Assembly (NCBI RefSeq): GCF_017794765.1
Contig: NZ_CP051236.1
Span: 570,672-634,671, forward strand
DNA: 64,000 bases
Source: Nitratireductor sp.
GTDB taxonomy: Bacteria; Pseudomonadota; Alphaproteobacteria; Rhizobiales; Rhizobiaceae
Reading direction: 5' to 3'
The position numbers were made by a program, and so were the translations under genes. Positions 48,741 to 58,605 of this stretch are shown here, one piece after another. Under the pieces are notes generated by a model. It made no database searches. It was not told where the DNA came from and saw nothing but the letters and a program-made list of their open reading frames with translations. Each line of letters starts with the position of its first letter. Position 1 is the first letter of the stretch.

Positions 48741-49775
48741 ATGGGTTTCAAGATAGCTGTCGCCGGCGCCACGGGGAATGTCGGCCGCGAAATGCTCAAT
48801 ATCCTCGAAGAGCGCGGCTTCCCGGCAGACGAGATCGTCCCGCTTGCTTCCCGCCGTTCAGTCGGCACCGAGGTCTCCTATGGCGACAAGACGCTGAAGG
48901 TTAAAGCGCTCGAGTCCTACGACTTTTCCGACACTGACATCTGTCTGATGTCGGCTGGCGGCACGGTGTCCAAGGAGTATTCGCCGAAGATCGGAAAGCA
49001 GGGCTGCGTCGTCATCGACAATTCGTCGGCCTGGCGCTACGACCCTGATGTGCCGCTGATCGTTCCCGAAGTGAACCCCGACGCGGTCGAGGGTTTCACC
49101 AAAAAGAACATCATCGCCAATCCGAACTGCTCCACCGCACAGCTCGTGGTCGCGCTGAAGCCGCTACATGAGGCAGCAACCATCAAGCGCGTGGTCGTGT
49201 CCACCTATCAGTCGGTTTCGGGCGCGGGCAAGGAAGGCATGGATGAACTGTTCGAGCAGACGCGCGCCGTTTTCGTCGCCGATCCGATCTCGACCAACAA
49301 GTTCACCAAGCGCATCGCCTTCAACTGCATTCCTCATATCGACGTCTTCATGGAAGACGGCTTTACCAAGGAAGAGTGGAAGATGGTCGCCGAGACCAAG
49401 AAGATGCTCGATCCGAAGATCAAACTTACGGCCACCTGCGTGCGCGTGCCGGTGTTCATAGGCCATGCGGAAGCAGTAAACCTCGAGTTCGACAAGCCGA
49501 TCACGGCTGACGAGGCCCGCGAGATCCTGCGCGAGGCGCCAGGTTGCCAGGTCATCGACAAGCGCGAGGATGGCGGCTACGTCACGCCTTACGAAAGCGC
49601 CGGCGAAGACGCCACCTATATCAGCCGCCTGCGTGAAGACCCCACGGTCGACAACGGTCTGGCGCTTTGGGTTGTCTCCGATAATCTGCGCAAAGGTGCT
49701 GCTCTCAACACGGTTCAGATCGCCGAGCTTCTCGTGGCACGCGGCCTGATCCAGCCGAAGAAGGAAGCTGCCTGA
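48741..49775 (+). CDS. asd: aspartate-semialdehyde dehydrogenase
   Basis: NADP-dependent enzyme of 344 residues that reduces aspartyl phosphate to the semialdehyde, the branch point to lysine, diaminopimelate, threonine and methionine. The cofactor motif VAGATGNVGREML is at residues 7-19; the catalytic Cys is in IIANPNCSTAQLVVALKPL and the His in VRVPVFIGHAEAVNLEF. An AGGAG ribosome-binding site lies 11 bases before the ATG. A terminator follows 31 bases after the stop. The leader peptide region upstream suggests amino-acid-responsive control. Confidence 0.97.
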   Translation: MGFKIAVAGATGNVGREMLNILEERGFPADEIVPLASRRSVGTEVSYGDKTLKVKALESYDFSDTDICLMSAGGTVSKEYSPKIGKQGCVVIDNSSAWRYDPDVPLIVPEVNPDAVEGFTKKNIIANPNCSTAQLVVALKPLHEAATIKRVVVSTYQSVSGAGKEGMDELFEQTRAVFVADPISTNKFTKRIAFNCIPHIDVFMEDGFTKEEWKMVAETKKMLDPKIKLTATCVRVPVFIGHAEAVNLEFDKPITADEAREILREAPGCQVIDKREDGGYVTPYESAGEDATYISRLREDPTVDNGLALWVVSDNLRKGAALNTVQIAELLVARGLIQPKKEAA

Positions 49776-49806
49776 GACAAGGCGGTTCTTTGATCGAAGA
49801 ATGAGG

Positions 49807-49836
49807 AAAGCGGGCCTTCGGGTCCGCTTTTCTTTT
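49807..49836 (+). terminator. rho-independent terminator of asd
   Basis: A ten-base stem (AAAGCGGGCC with GGTCCGCTTT, one G-U pair) closes a TTCG tetraloop and is followed by TCTTTTG. It is 31 bases past the asd stop. Confidence 0.93.
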
Positions 49837-49867
49837 GCGCCGCGTTTGTGTGTCGTGGTTGGCGCTC

Positions 49868-49929
49868 GCCCCTCATCCGCCTGCCGGCACCTTCTCCCCG
49901 CATACGGGGAGAAGGTAAGGGTGAGGGGC
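49868..49929. repeat. rhizobial palindromic intergenic repeat
   Basis: Outer arms GCCCCTCA (49868-49875) and TGAGGGGC (49922-49929) enclose an inner perfect 12-base stem (ACCTTCTCCCCG at 49889-49900 with CGGGGAGAAGGT at 49905-49916) with a CATA loop. This nested layout is the widespread intergenic repeat of Rhizobiales. It lies between the terminators of asd and rpsP. Confidence 0.88.
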
Positions 49930-49961
49930 AAACGCCATCACCGATCACAACAGCACACCAA

Positions 49962-49988
49962 ACAAAAATAGCGGGCCTTTCGACCCGC
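49962..49988 (-). terminator. rho-independent terminator of rpsP
   Basis: On the minus strand GCGGGTC pairs with GGCCCGC (one G-U) around a GAAA tetraloop at 49971-49988, followed by TATTTTTGTTTGG. It lies 27 bases after the rpsP stop. Confidence 0.9.
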
Positions 49989-50015
49989 CATTCTCAATAG
50001 ACATGCCTGCAAAGC

Positions 50016-50426
50016 TTATTCGCTTGCAGCAGCCTCTTCAGCCGGTGCCTCGGCGGCGGCAGCTTCGGCCTCGGCTGCAGCGGCCTTTGCGTCTTCTTCG
50101 GCCTGCTTGGCGGCATCAAGACGCTCCTGCGCCTTCTTGCCAGGCTTCGCCTTGTTCGGATTGCTGCGCTCGGGGCGCTTGGCAATGCCGGCCTCATCGA
50201 GGAAGCGCAGAACACGGTCGGTCGGCAGCGCGCCGTTGGCGAGCCAATGCTTGATACGCTCTTCGTTCAGAACGACACGCTCGCCATCCTTGGGCAGCAT
50301 AGGGTTCCAGGAGCCGACCTTCTCAATGAAACGGCCGTCACGCGGGCTGCGCACGTCGGCGATGACGACGTGGTAGTAAGGACGCTTCTTGGAGCCCGCA
50401 CGGGCCAGACGAATTTTCAGTGCCAT
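50016..50426 (-). CDS. rpsP: 30S ribosomal protein S16 with long acidic/alanine tail
   Basis: Ribosomal protein of 136 residues. The S16 core is residues 1-80 ([36 protein letters not shown]). After about residue 85 a lysine-rich linker leads into a tail made almost only of Ala and Glu to the C-terminus. Long Ala/Glu tails are common on alphaproteobacterial S16. The gene is downstream of ffh, chorismate mutase and an acetyltransferase; rimM, trmD and rplS, usual neighbours, do not follow here, where asd is convergent instead. Confidence 0.97.
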   Translation of the reverse strand: MALKIRLARAGSKKRPYYHVVIADVRSPRDGRFIEKVGSWNPMLPKDGERVVLNEERIKHWLANGALPTDRVLRFLDEAGIAKRPERSNPNKAKPGKKAQERLDAAKQAEEDAKAAAAEAEAAAAEAPAEEAAASE

Positions 50427-50451
50427 GGTTTCTTCCTTTCGATAATGGCTT

Positions 50452-50955
50452 TCAGGCCGGCAACACGTGCCGGAATCTCAGGCGCGGCTCGCCGCGCAGT
50501 TCTGTGGGAGACATGGGCTCGGCACCCAGCCTCCTTGCAACGGCCTGTGAGGCCAGATTGTCCGGATGGACGAAGCTCATAAGCGGCGGCAGTTTCAGGT
50601 CTTCGGCTGCCCAGACCTGCACACGGCGGGCCGCCTCAACCGCGTAACCCTTGCCCTCGAAACCGGCATAAAGGCTCCATGCCAGCTCAGGCTCATCAAG
50701 AAGTGGTGGATGCCACAAACCCACATAGCCGGCCACCGCGTCCGTGTCTTTCAGCTGAACAGCGAACATGCCATAGCCGTTCAGCGCCCAGGCACCAGCC
50801 ATGGATGAAAAGCCTGTCCACGCCTCAAAACCGTTTTTCGGCCCACCAATATGGCGTGTACGCTCAGGATCCGCGCAAAAGGCCGCATATGCAGGAAAAT
50901 CCTCCCGCTTCCAGCCGCGCAGGATCAGGCGCTCGCTTTCGAGGACCGGTGTCAT
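50452..50955 (-). CDS. GNAT family N-acetyltransferase (RimJ/RimL type)
   Basis: Acetyltransferase of 167 residues. [21 protein letters not shown] at the start and [21 protein letters not shown] (the acetyl-CoA-binding loop, with a degenerate Q/RxxGxG/A) are typical of the RimJ/RimL branch, followed by [18 protein letters not shown]. The acceptor is unknown: it could be a ribosomal protein N-terminus, given the flanking rpsP, or a small molecule. It lies two bases after the chorismate mutase stop and 25 bases before rpsP, on one probable transcript. Confidence 0.88.
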   Translation of the reverse strand: MTPVLESERLILRGWKREDFPAYAAFCADPERTRHIGGPKNGFEAWTGFSSMAGAWALNGYGMFAVQLKDTDAVAGYVGLWHPPLLDEPELAWSLYAGFEGKGYAVEAARRVQVWAAEDLKLPPLMSFVHPDNLASQAVARRLGAEPMSPTELRGEPRLRFRHVLPA

Positions 50956-50957
50956 GC

Positions 50958-51290
50958 TCAGGCCTTCTCACCGGTCTTGGAGCCATTGCCGTGCTCCTCG
51001 GCAATCGCCTCGTGATGGCGGATCACCTCGCGGATAATGAAGTTCAGGAACGTCTCGGCGAAATCCGGGTCGAGATTGGCGTCATCGGCGAGACGGCGCA
51101 GGCGCGCAATCTGGCGCTCCTCGCGAGCGGGATCAGCCGGCGGCAGATCGTGAACAGCCTTCAGGTGACCAACGGCCTTGGTACAGCGGAAACGCTCGGC
51201 CAGCATATGCACGAGTGCCGCATCGATATTGTCGATGGAGGCGCGCAGCTCGAGAAGCTGTGCCATGGCCTGATCCGTTTCGTCGCTCAT
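50958..51290 (-). CDS. chorismate mutase (AroQ class)
   Basis: All-helical enzyme of 110 residues that rearranges chorismate to prephenate for phenylalanine and tyrosine. LLELRASIDNIDAALVHMLAERF forms the first long helix with its Arg and the dimer contact, KAVGHLKAVHDLPPADPAREERQ the middle part, and FLNFIIREVIRHHEAIAEEH the final helix. There is no signal peptide, so it is the cytosolic form. Between ffh and the acetyltransferase it keeps the usual Rhizobiales order. Stop to start spacing to ffh is about nine bases. Confidence 0.92.
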   Translation of the reverse strand: MSDETDQAMAQLLELRASIDNIDAALVHMLAERFRCTKAVGHLKAVHDLPPADPAREERQIARLRRLADDANLDPDFAETFLNFIIREVIRHHEAIAEEHGNGSKTGEKA

Positions 51291-51299
51291 CGCATTCCC

Positions 51300-52868
51300 T
51301 TACTTCTTTTTGGGCAGGCCAGGCAGTCCACCGGGAAGCCCCGGCAAGCCGCCACCCGGCATTCCCGGCAACCCTTTGGGAAGCCCGCCCTTGGGCAGAC
51401 CACCGCCGAGGCCAGCCGCTTCTGCCTGCTTCTGCAGAGCTTCGAGCTGCTTCGGATCCATCTTCGAAAGATCGGGCATGCCAGCGCCCATGCCAGCGCC
51501 CATGCCACCGAGCCCCATCTTCTGCGCCATGCCGCCCATCAGGCCACGCATCATGCCGCCCTTGCGGCCCTTGCCGCCCATGGCCTTCATCATGTCGGCC
51601 ATCTGGCGATGCATCTTCAAGAGCTTGTTGATCTGCGCCGAATCCGTGCCGGAGCCGGCGGCAATGCGCTTCTTGCGGCTATGCTTGAGCAGCTCCGGAT
51701 TGGCGCGCTCCTTCGGCGTCATAGACTGGATGATGGCGATCTGGCGGCCGAACATCTTGTCGTCGAGACCGGCAGCAGCCATCTGATCCTTCATCTTCCC
51801 CATGCCGGGCATCATGCCCATGATACCGCCCATGCCACCCATGTTCTGCATCTGGCGCAGCTGCTCGGCGAGATCGTTCAGGTCGAACTTGCCGGCCTGC
51901 ATCTTCTTGGCCATCGCCGCGGCCTTTTCCGCGTCGATGGTTTCGGAGGCCTTCTCGACCAGCGAAACGATGTCGCCCATACCGAGAATGCGGTCGGCGA
52001 TGCGCTTGGGATAAAACTCCTCGAGCGCATCCATCTTTTCGCCAACACCAATCAGCTTGATCGGCTTGCCCGTGACGGCGCGCATGGAGAGCGCCGCGCC
52101 ACCGCGCCCGTCACCGTCCATACGGGTCAGGACGAGGCCGGTGATGCCGACACGGTCGTTGAAATTGTTGGCAAGATTGACGGCATCCTGACCGGTGAGC
52201 GAATCTGCAACGAGCAGGATCTCATGTGGGTTCGAGGCGCTTTTGATGTCGGCCATCTCGACCATCAGCGGCTCGTCGATATGCGTACGGCCTGCCGTAT
52301 CGAGGATCACCACGTCATGACCGCCGAGCTTTGCCGCCTGTGTGGCGCGCCTGGCGATCTCGACCGGTGTCTGGCCGGCAATGATCGGAAGCGTGGCGAC
52401 ACCGGTCTGCTCGCCAATCTGTTTGAGCTGTTCCTGTGCGGCGGGACGGCGCGTGTCGAGCGACGCCATCAACACCTTCTTGCCCTGCTTTTCAGTCAGG
52501 CGCTTGGCGATCTTTCCGGTCGTGGTGGTCTTGCCGGAGCCCTGCAGACCGACCATCATGATGACAACGGGCGCCGGCGCGTTGAGGTCGATCGTCTCGC
52601 CCTCGGTGCCCAGCATCTCGACCAGTTCGTCATGAACGATCTTGACGACCATCTGGCCGGGCTTGATCGATTTCAGGACCTCAGCGCCAACCGCCTTTTC
52701 GCGCACGCGATCGGTGAAGGAACGCACCACATCAAGCGCCACATCCGCCTCGATCAGCGCACGGCGCACCTCGCGCAGGGCCGCAGAGACATCCGCCTCC
52801 GACAGCGCACCGCGGCCCGTCAGGCCATTCAGGATGGAACCAAGGCGTTCCTGAAGCGATTCAAACAT
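51300..52868 (-). CDS. ffh: signal recognition particle protein Ffh
   Basis: SRP GTPase of 522 residues that targets nascent membrane proteins. The N domain covers residues 1-90; the G domain has MVGLQGSGKTTTTGKIAKRL near 105, DTAGRTHIDEPLM near 189 and TRMDGDGRGGAALS near 246. The methionine-rich M domain spans about 325-430, with SGTDSAQINKLLKMHRQM for 4.5S RNA binding. Beyond it is a Gly/Pro/Met/Lys tail of roughly 80 residues ending LPKKK, common in Rhizobiales. No 4.5S RNA gene was found in the window. Confidence 0.98.
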   Translation of the reverse strand: MFESLQERLGSILNGLTGRGALSEADVSAALREVRRALIEADVALDVVRSFTDRVREKAVGAEVLKSIKPGQMVVKIVHDELVEMLGTEGETIDLNAPAPVVIMMVGLQGSGKTTTTGKIAKRLTEKQGKKVLMASLDTRRPAAQEQLKQIGEQTGVATLPIIAGQTPVEIARRATQAAKLGGHDVVILDTAGRTHIDEPLMVEMADIKSASNPHEILLVADSLTGQDAVNLANNFNDRVGITGLVLTRMDGDGRGGAALSMRAVTGKPIKLIGVGEKMDALEEFYPKRIADRILGMGDIVSLVEKASETIDAEKAAAMAKKMQAGKFDLNDLAEQLRQMQNMGGMGGIMGMMPGMGKMKDQMAAAGLDDKMFGRQIAIIQSMTPKERANPELLKHSRKKRIAAGSGTDSAQINKLLKMHRQMADMMKAMGGKGRKGGMMRGLMGGMAQKMGLGGMGAGMGAGMPDLSKMDPKQLEALQKQAEAAGLGGGLPKGGLPKGLPGMPGGGLPGLPGGLPGLPKKK

Positions 52869-53143
52869 CCGCGTTCCTCATGTCTCGCATCACATTCATC
52901 TGTGCGAGAGGTAATGCATCCGCGCCAGGGCTTCAAACATCGCGCAAAGCCGAAAAGCACCCGGGGGCGCATCGCGCTGCCGGGTGTTGACCTCCAGGAT
53001 CATCGTTTGCCGTTGAAACGTGCCCTGGTCGGCTGCTCGGAGTTGTCACTCGTCGCGGAATTTCGCGCCTGTAGACAGGAAATCGCTCCCAGAGTCAAGA
53101 AGAGCGTTCTCTGGGCCTCGTCGGAGCCCGCAGATCCGGGTGT

Positions 53144-53539
53144 TCAATTCTTGACTGCCGAAGATCTGCGTCTCTCCAGTTCCGCTTTTCGCTTCTCTTC
53201 GCCGCACATCTCCAGGAGATGAGTGGGAAGGTCCTCGCAGAAGCCAGGATAGTATCGCGCAGCCAGCCAGACAATGAACCAGCTGGATGCAACCTGTCGT
53301 TCAATTGGCGCTCCTGCAGGCAAAAGTGGGGATTGGCCGGACGGGGATACGCCACCCACTGCCCCAGGCGCAGCCGCCGCCGATGCACTCCCGTGTTCCT
53401 CGCCCGATTGAAATGGCAGGGTGTCACCTTCGAAAAGCCGCGCCTCAGCCGGGCGAGAGAAGGAAGAAACGAGAACGATAGCCGCCATCATCGCCATTGG
53501 AGATGCGCCTACTCGTCTAACCACGTCTAGAGATGTCAT
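53144..53539 (-). CDS. hypothetical exported protein
   Basis: Not recognised. The ATG at 53539 has AGGA six bases upstream; a longer frame to 53716 is less likely. The 131 residues start with a signal peptide (MAAIVLVSSFSRPAEA at about residues 16-31), continue through a low-complexity Ser/Ala/Gly/Pro segment, and end in a compact part with two Cys (FCEDLP and EMCGEE) and a charged tail. The WFIVWLAARYYPGF stretch is aromatic and conserved-looking. It stands alone between ffh and the SH3 protein. Confidence 0.6.
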   Translation of the reverse strand: MTSLDVVRRVGASPMAMMAAIVLVSSFSRPAEARLFEGDTLPFQSGEEHGSASAAAAPGAVGGVSPSGQSPLLPAGAPIERQVASSWFIVWLAARYYPGFCEDLPTHLLEMCGEEKRKAELERRRSSAVKN

Positions 53540-53822
53540 AACAATTCCTGTTCTTGAAATATCGCGCACCGCGAACCTGCGCTCTCTGCACACGACCCTC
53601 GCGAAAGGCACATATCCGCGGCAAAAAGCCTGGGCTGGTATCCGCATGCACTTGGCAATACAAATTAGCTGGCTAATATTATGAGTGAAATTGCCGACTT
53701 TATTTTCTGGCGTCAAGTCTCAGAAAGACGACCCCTCAAAAAGATCGCTGCGGCGACACAGTCGCCGCAGCGTGAAGTCTCCCACTTGGCCGGTTCAATA
53801 ACCTGGGGATCGACTCTACCGT

Positions 53823-54446
53823 TTACCGCAGAACATAGACGATGCGCCGCGTCTCAGGCTCGATCAGAACCGGCTGCTGGTTCACATAGACGTAGCGGTA
53901 CTCGTAGTCAGGAATCTCACGCACTTCCACTGTTTCGGGAACCACGGCTCCAACCACTGCCTCGCCCTCCAGATATACAGGTTCAACCCGGTTGCTCTGG
54001 ATATAGGTCGTGACTTCCGCTGGTGGTGGAGCAATGGGTTCCACCGTGCCGAGAGCCGTTTTGCGGCCAATCAACTCTCCGCGCAGGGGTTCAACTTCGA
54101 CACTTGAGGTCGCTTCAAAGGAGACCGGGGGCAACGCCTCGGTTGGACGTTCGGTCACCACTACATAGTCCCCACCGCCTCCGAAAGGCGCTGTCAGATA
54201 GTCCGAATATGCCCAGCCATTCACGCCGGCATGATTGACCGCGCACCATTTACTGCCTTCTCGGCAACCTTCGATCTCGGCTTCCTCGTTCACGCCGATA
54301 ACGCCAACAATGGGATATTGCGGACCAGGTCCCGAGCGGATGTTGAGGTCGGCCGTTGCTCTGGCAAGCACCTCCGCACCGGCAACACCGGTCAAGGCCA
54401 AAAGCGCCGCTCCTGCGGCTGCACCTTTGAGAAGCATCGTGTTCAT
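53823..54446 (-). CDS. exported bacterial SH3-domain protein with DUF1236-type C-terminus
   Basis: Periplasmic protein of 207 residues with a signal peptide (ending GVAGAEV). An SH3b domain at about 25-85 has ADLNIRSGPGPQYPIVGVI and a Trp-rich CAVNHAGVNGWAYSDYL motif. A Pro/Glu-rich linker follows. The C-terminal YRYVYVNQQPVLIEPETRRIVYVLR-like end matches the DUF1236 ending found in Rhizobiales. SH3b domains often bind peptidoglycan; a lytic transglycosylase gene is divergent 213 bases away. GGAGAC precedes the ATG. Confidence 0.85.
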   Translation of the reverse strand: MNTMLLKGAAAGAALLALTGVAGAEVLARATADLNIRSGPGPQYPIVGVIGVNEEAEIEGCREGSKWCAVNHAGVNGWAYSDYLTAPFGGGGDYVVVTERPTEALPPVSFEATSSVEVEPLRGELIGRKTALGTVEPIAPPPAEVTTYIQSNRVEPVYLEGEAVVGAVVPETVEVREIPDYEYRYVYVNQQPVLIEPETRRIVYVLR

Positions 54447-54659
54447 GGCTTGTCTCCAGTCGGTTTCAACTGGGGCTCAAAACGGACCGGACCGCGATGA
54501 GTTCCGAAAGAGACGACCGCAAACGAGATGATTCTCGCCGCGAAAGGGTTCGGTAATGACCGTTATGCTAGGAAACTCAACGCTTGCGACCGCCGACATG
54601 TTGTGTAATCGCTGGCAACATCACATTATATAGCCATCATTTATCTTAAGGAGAGCAAC

Positions 54660-55475
54660 ATGGCTTTCGGGGGAAGAGCGGTGGTCCTGGCCGCTGCGGT
54701 TAGCGCCTCACTTCTCATGGCGGGGCATGCTTCCGCCGCGCAGTGTGGGAACAACGCCGGGGGATTCGAAACCTGGAAGGCGCAGTTCAGCCAGGAAGCG
54801 GCGTCACGCGGTATCGGCCAGCGAGGCCTCAACGCGCTGGCGAAGACCCGGTACGCCAGCAAGACCATCGCTGCGGATCGCGGACAGAAGAGCTTCAAGC
54901 TATCGCTGAATTCGTTCATGCAGAAGCGGGGTTCGAACGCAATCATATCGCGCGGCAAGGGGATGAAGAAGAAATATGCTCGTCTCTTCGCCAATATCGA
55001 AAAGCGCTACGGCGTTCCTGCCGGACCGCTGATTGCCATATGGGGCATGGAAACGGGATTTGGCGGATTTCTCGGAAATCAGAATATCGTTTCAGCGGTT
55101 GCCACGCTCGCCTATGATTGCCGTCGCTCCGACTTCTTTACAGGCCACCTCTATGGCGCACTGACCATGGTGGACCGTGGAATGCTGCACCCTGACGCTC
55201 GGGGCGCCGCTCATGGCGAGATCGGCCAGACCCAGTTTCTTCCAGGCAACGCTCTCAAATATGGTGTCGACGGTGACGGCAACGGTCGCGTCGACATGAT
55301 CCGCTCCAGCGCTGACGCGCTCGCCTCCACCGCAAACTTCCTGCGGGCTCATGGCTGGCAGCGCGGCGCTGGCTATCAACCCGGCCAGCCGAATTTCCGT
55401 GCTATCCAGGGCTGGAACGCTGCAAGCGTTTATCAGCAGGCCATCGCCATCATGGCCAAGGAGATAGATGGGTAA
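54660..55475 (+). CDS. MltB-family lytic murein transglycosylase
   Basis: Exported enzyme of 271 residues with a signal peptide (ending AGHASAAQ). The catalytic Glu is E131 in IWGMETGFGGFLGN, followed by VSAVATLAYDCRRSDFF, and GEIGQTQFLPGNALKYGVD forms the substrate groove. It lacks the C-terminal peptidoglycan-binding domain of some homologues. The reaction is non-hydrolytic cleavage giving 1,6-anhydroMurNAc ends. AAGGAGAG lies just before the ATG and the stop is followed by a terminator. Confidence 0.94.
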   Translation: MAFGGRAVVLAAAVSASLLMAGHASAAQCGNNAGGFETWKAQFSQEAASRGIGQRGLNALAKTRYASKTIAADRGQKSFKLSLNSFMQKRGSNAIISRGKGMKKKYARLFANIEKRYGVPAGPLIAIWGMETGFGGFLGNQNIVSAVATLAYDCRRSDFFTGHLYGALTMVDRGMLHPDARGAAHGEIGQTQFLPGNALKYGVDGDGNGRVDMIRSSADALASTANFLRAHGWQRGAGYQPGQPNFRAIQGWNAASVYQQAIAIMAKEIDG

Positions 55476-55497
55476 GGAGCGTCCCGCAAAGCGGGCG

Positions 55498-55520
55498 AAA
55501 AGCCTGCGATTTGGCTTTTT
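55498..55520 (+). terminator. terminator of the lytic transglycosylase gene
   Basis: AAAAGCC (55498-55504) pairs with GGCTTTT (55513-55519) and is followed by TGAG. A small CCCGC/GCGGG hairpin lies just upstream at 55483-55495. Confidence 0.75.
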
Positions 55521-55592
55521 GAGCCACGAACGCCCGGAGCAATAGCGAAGGGCCGACAGGCGCCAAATCCTGCCCCCTGCTGCTCAACACAC

Positions 55593-55622
55593 AAAAAAGC
55601 CGGCTGCGTTGCCGGCTTTTTT
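55593..55622. terminator. two-way terminator between transglycosylase and argG
   Basis: AAAAAAGCCGGC (55593-55604) pairs perfectly with GCCGGCTTTTTT (55611-55622) around a six-base loop. U-runs occur on both strands. It is 21 bases after the argG stop. Confidence 0.93.
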
Positions 55623-55643
55623 ATTATCGAAACGCTGGAGCGA

Positions 55644-56867
<1,224 letters not shown>

Positions 56868-57053
56868 GGTCTTTCCCGGTATGAGAGGTTCGGCATGGCC
56901 GGCCGGCTCCGCACGACGGAGCCTTGGAAGTCGAGGCGACTAATATCAGGAATGGCGGCGCGGGCAAGGCCAGTCCCCGCAAATGCCGAAATCTGGACAT
57001 GAAAAGGGCCACACCGTTTCCGGCATGGCCCGGGCCCCCTCCGCCAGGGAAAA

Positions 57054-58595
57054 TCAGGCCGCCTTCAGTGTCTCCACTGTCTTGAGCGCCCCATCGAGCA
57101 ACTCGCCCTTCTCGTCCTTGAGGGCGGCTTCGCGCAGCCGCCGCAACCAATCTGCCGCATCGTCGCGGCCCTCCAGCAGGGGCAGACCGGAGAGCACGCG
57201 GTCGAATTTGGAATGCGCGCGCACATGCGTGTCGCTGTAACCCTTGATGAGCCGGCGACAATTGAGAATCTCAACCGCCAGCGCATAGTCGCGCTGTGCC
57301 GTGTCGAGCGCCAGCGCGTACCATCGCTCCAGATGCGCTTCTTCCACCTGGTGACGCAGCAGCGACCGGCGCCATGGCCGCAGCGTTCCGATCAGCCAGA
57401 GCGCACCAAAGCCAAACAGGCTGTCGGTGCGGATGCGCCGGCCGCGATTGATGCGACGGTCGACCCAGTGGGCAAGGCCCGGCCGGTTTTCGATGAAGCG
57501 GCCAAGCCTCGCCGGCAGCGTGCCACAGAATTCTTCCACGCGCGGGTGAAAGAACTCGGTCACCTGGAGCACATTGGCTTCACCGACCTTCATTTCCGTG
57601 CGGATGCGTTCAGCGCGTGCAGTTCGCGTTTTGAGATCGGCAACGCGTAGAATGTCGTCATAGCACATGGCGTTTGCCACATGCTTTGCCGCCGCTTCTC
57701 CCAACGCATAACTCTTTTCCGCACTGTCCGCTGCCAGTGCCTTGTCCAGCCGGTCGAGATACTCCGCGCCATAAGCCAGGTCCTGATAGTCGACCACCTT
57801 GCGCAACCCGGCAAGCGCCATGCTCCTCACAGGTTCGGGATAGGCCTCTGCACGGGCGGCCAGCGCGTTCCAGCGCGCCACAAGCCTCTGCGGTCCGTCC
57901 ACAGTGATCTGCTTTGAAGCCGGTGCAGCATCCGGGCGGCCTTCTTCCACACGCGCACCGGACACGGTGAGATCGTATGCCCTGCCGAATGCGGCAAGGC
58001 TGGCTTTCACCCCGCGCCCGGACGCCTCGATGGTCTTCTCGTAGCTTTCGCGCGGAAATGGCAGGGCACCGGAACCGGCCAGCGCCCCGAACAGGCTCGA
58101 TGAAATGACGGAGCCGGCTTCCACGGCCACCTTTTCCATATCGAAGCAGATGTAGCGGCTCGCCGCCTCGCGCGCGTTTCGGTGAACGGTGGGCGAATCC
58201 GCCCGCCCGTCGCCTGGCTCGACCTTTTCCGAAACGGCGGCAATGCGGTGCGCAGAAGCAATCAGCGTCGTGCGGTCGGGCGTCACGAAACCGCGCATCA
58301 CCGCACGCCCCGCCTCCATGAGCTCCGCCGCAATCAGAATGTCGATATCGCCCTGCGCAGGGGCCAGGGAGAAAACCGGACGGCGTCCCGTATCAGGGCA
58401 CATTTCCACATAGTAGATCGTCGCACCCGTGCGCTGCGCCACGCCCGCAACGGAGGTCGCCTGAGCGAGATAGCCATTGCGCTCTGCCACATCGGTGATC
58501 CAGTTGGTGAGAACACCACCGCCCTGTCCGCCCACGGCGAGAATGGCGAGCTTGATGATTTTCTGGTCTTCTTTTGCTTTCATACGCTTGGCCAT
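57054..58595 (-). CDS. iorB: indolepyruvate oxidoreductase beta subunit family protein with DUF6537-type C-terminus
   Basis: Protein of 513 residues. Residues 15-190 form the gamma-type pyruvate oxidoreductase domain (ILAVGGQGGGVLTNWI, SVAGVAQRTGATIYYVE). The remaining 300 residues, with Arg/Trp-rich motifs such as LPARLGRFIENRPGLAHWVDR, are the extra helical domain found in large IorB proteins of alpha- and betaproteobacteria. It starts ten bases after iorA. With IorA it oxidises aryl pyruvates (from tryptophan, phenylalanine or tyrosine) to aryl-acetyl-CoA. Ferredoxin is the expected electron acceptor. Confidence 0.92.
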   Translation of the reverse strand: MAKRMKAKEDQKIIKLAILAVGGQGGGVLTNWITDVAERNGYLAQATSVAGVAQRTGATIYYVEMCPDTGRRPVFSLAPAQGDIDILIAAELMEAGRAVMRGFVTPDRTTLIASAHRIAAVSEKVEPGDGRADSPTVHRNAREAASRYICFDMEKVAVEAGSVISSSLFGALAGSGALPFPRESYEKTIEASGRGVKASLAAFGRAYDLTVSGARVEEGRPDAAPASKQITVDGPQRLVARWNALAARAEAYPEPVRSMALAGLRKVVDYQDLAYGAEYLDRLDKALAADSAEKSYALGEAAAKHVANAMCYDDILRVADLKTRTARAERIRTEMKVGEANVLQVTEFFHPRVEEFCGTLPARLGRFIENRPGLAHWVDRRINRGRRIRTDSLFGFGALWLIGTLRPWRRSLLRHQVEEAHLERWYALALDTAQRDYALAVEILNCRRLIKGYSDTHVRAHSKFDRVLSGLPLLEGRDDAADWLRRLREAALKDEKGELLDGALKTVETLKAA

Positions 58596-58605
58596 GATCG
58601 ATCCC

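Noticed and set aside
52869..53143. 4.5S RNA gene next to ffh
   Set aside because: The gap was read for the conserved SRP RNA tip (GGAAGGAAGCA-like) and it is absent on both strands.
50679..53222. An 847-codon open frame on the plus strand
   Set aside because: It is antisense to ffh, chorismate mutase and the acetyltransferase, its translation is low-complexity (His/Leu/Arg rich) and no family is recognisable. It is a by-product of GC-rich codon usage.
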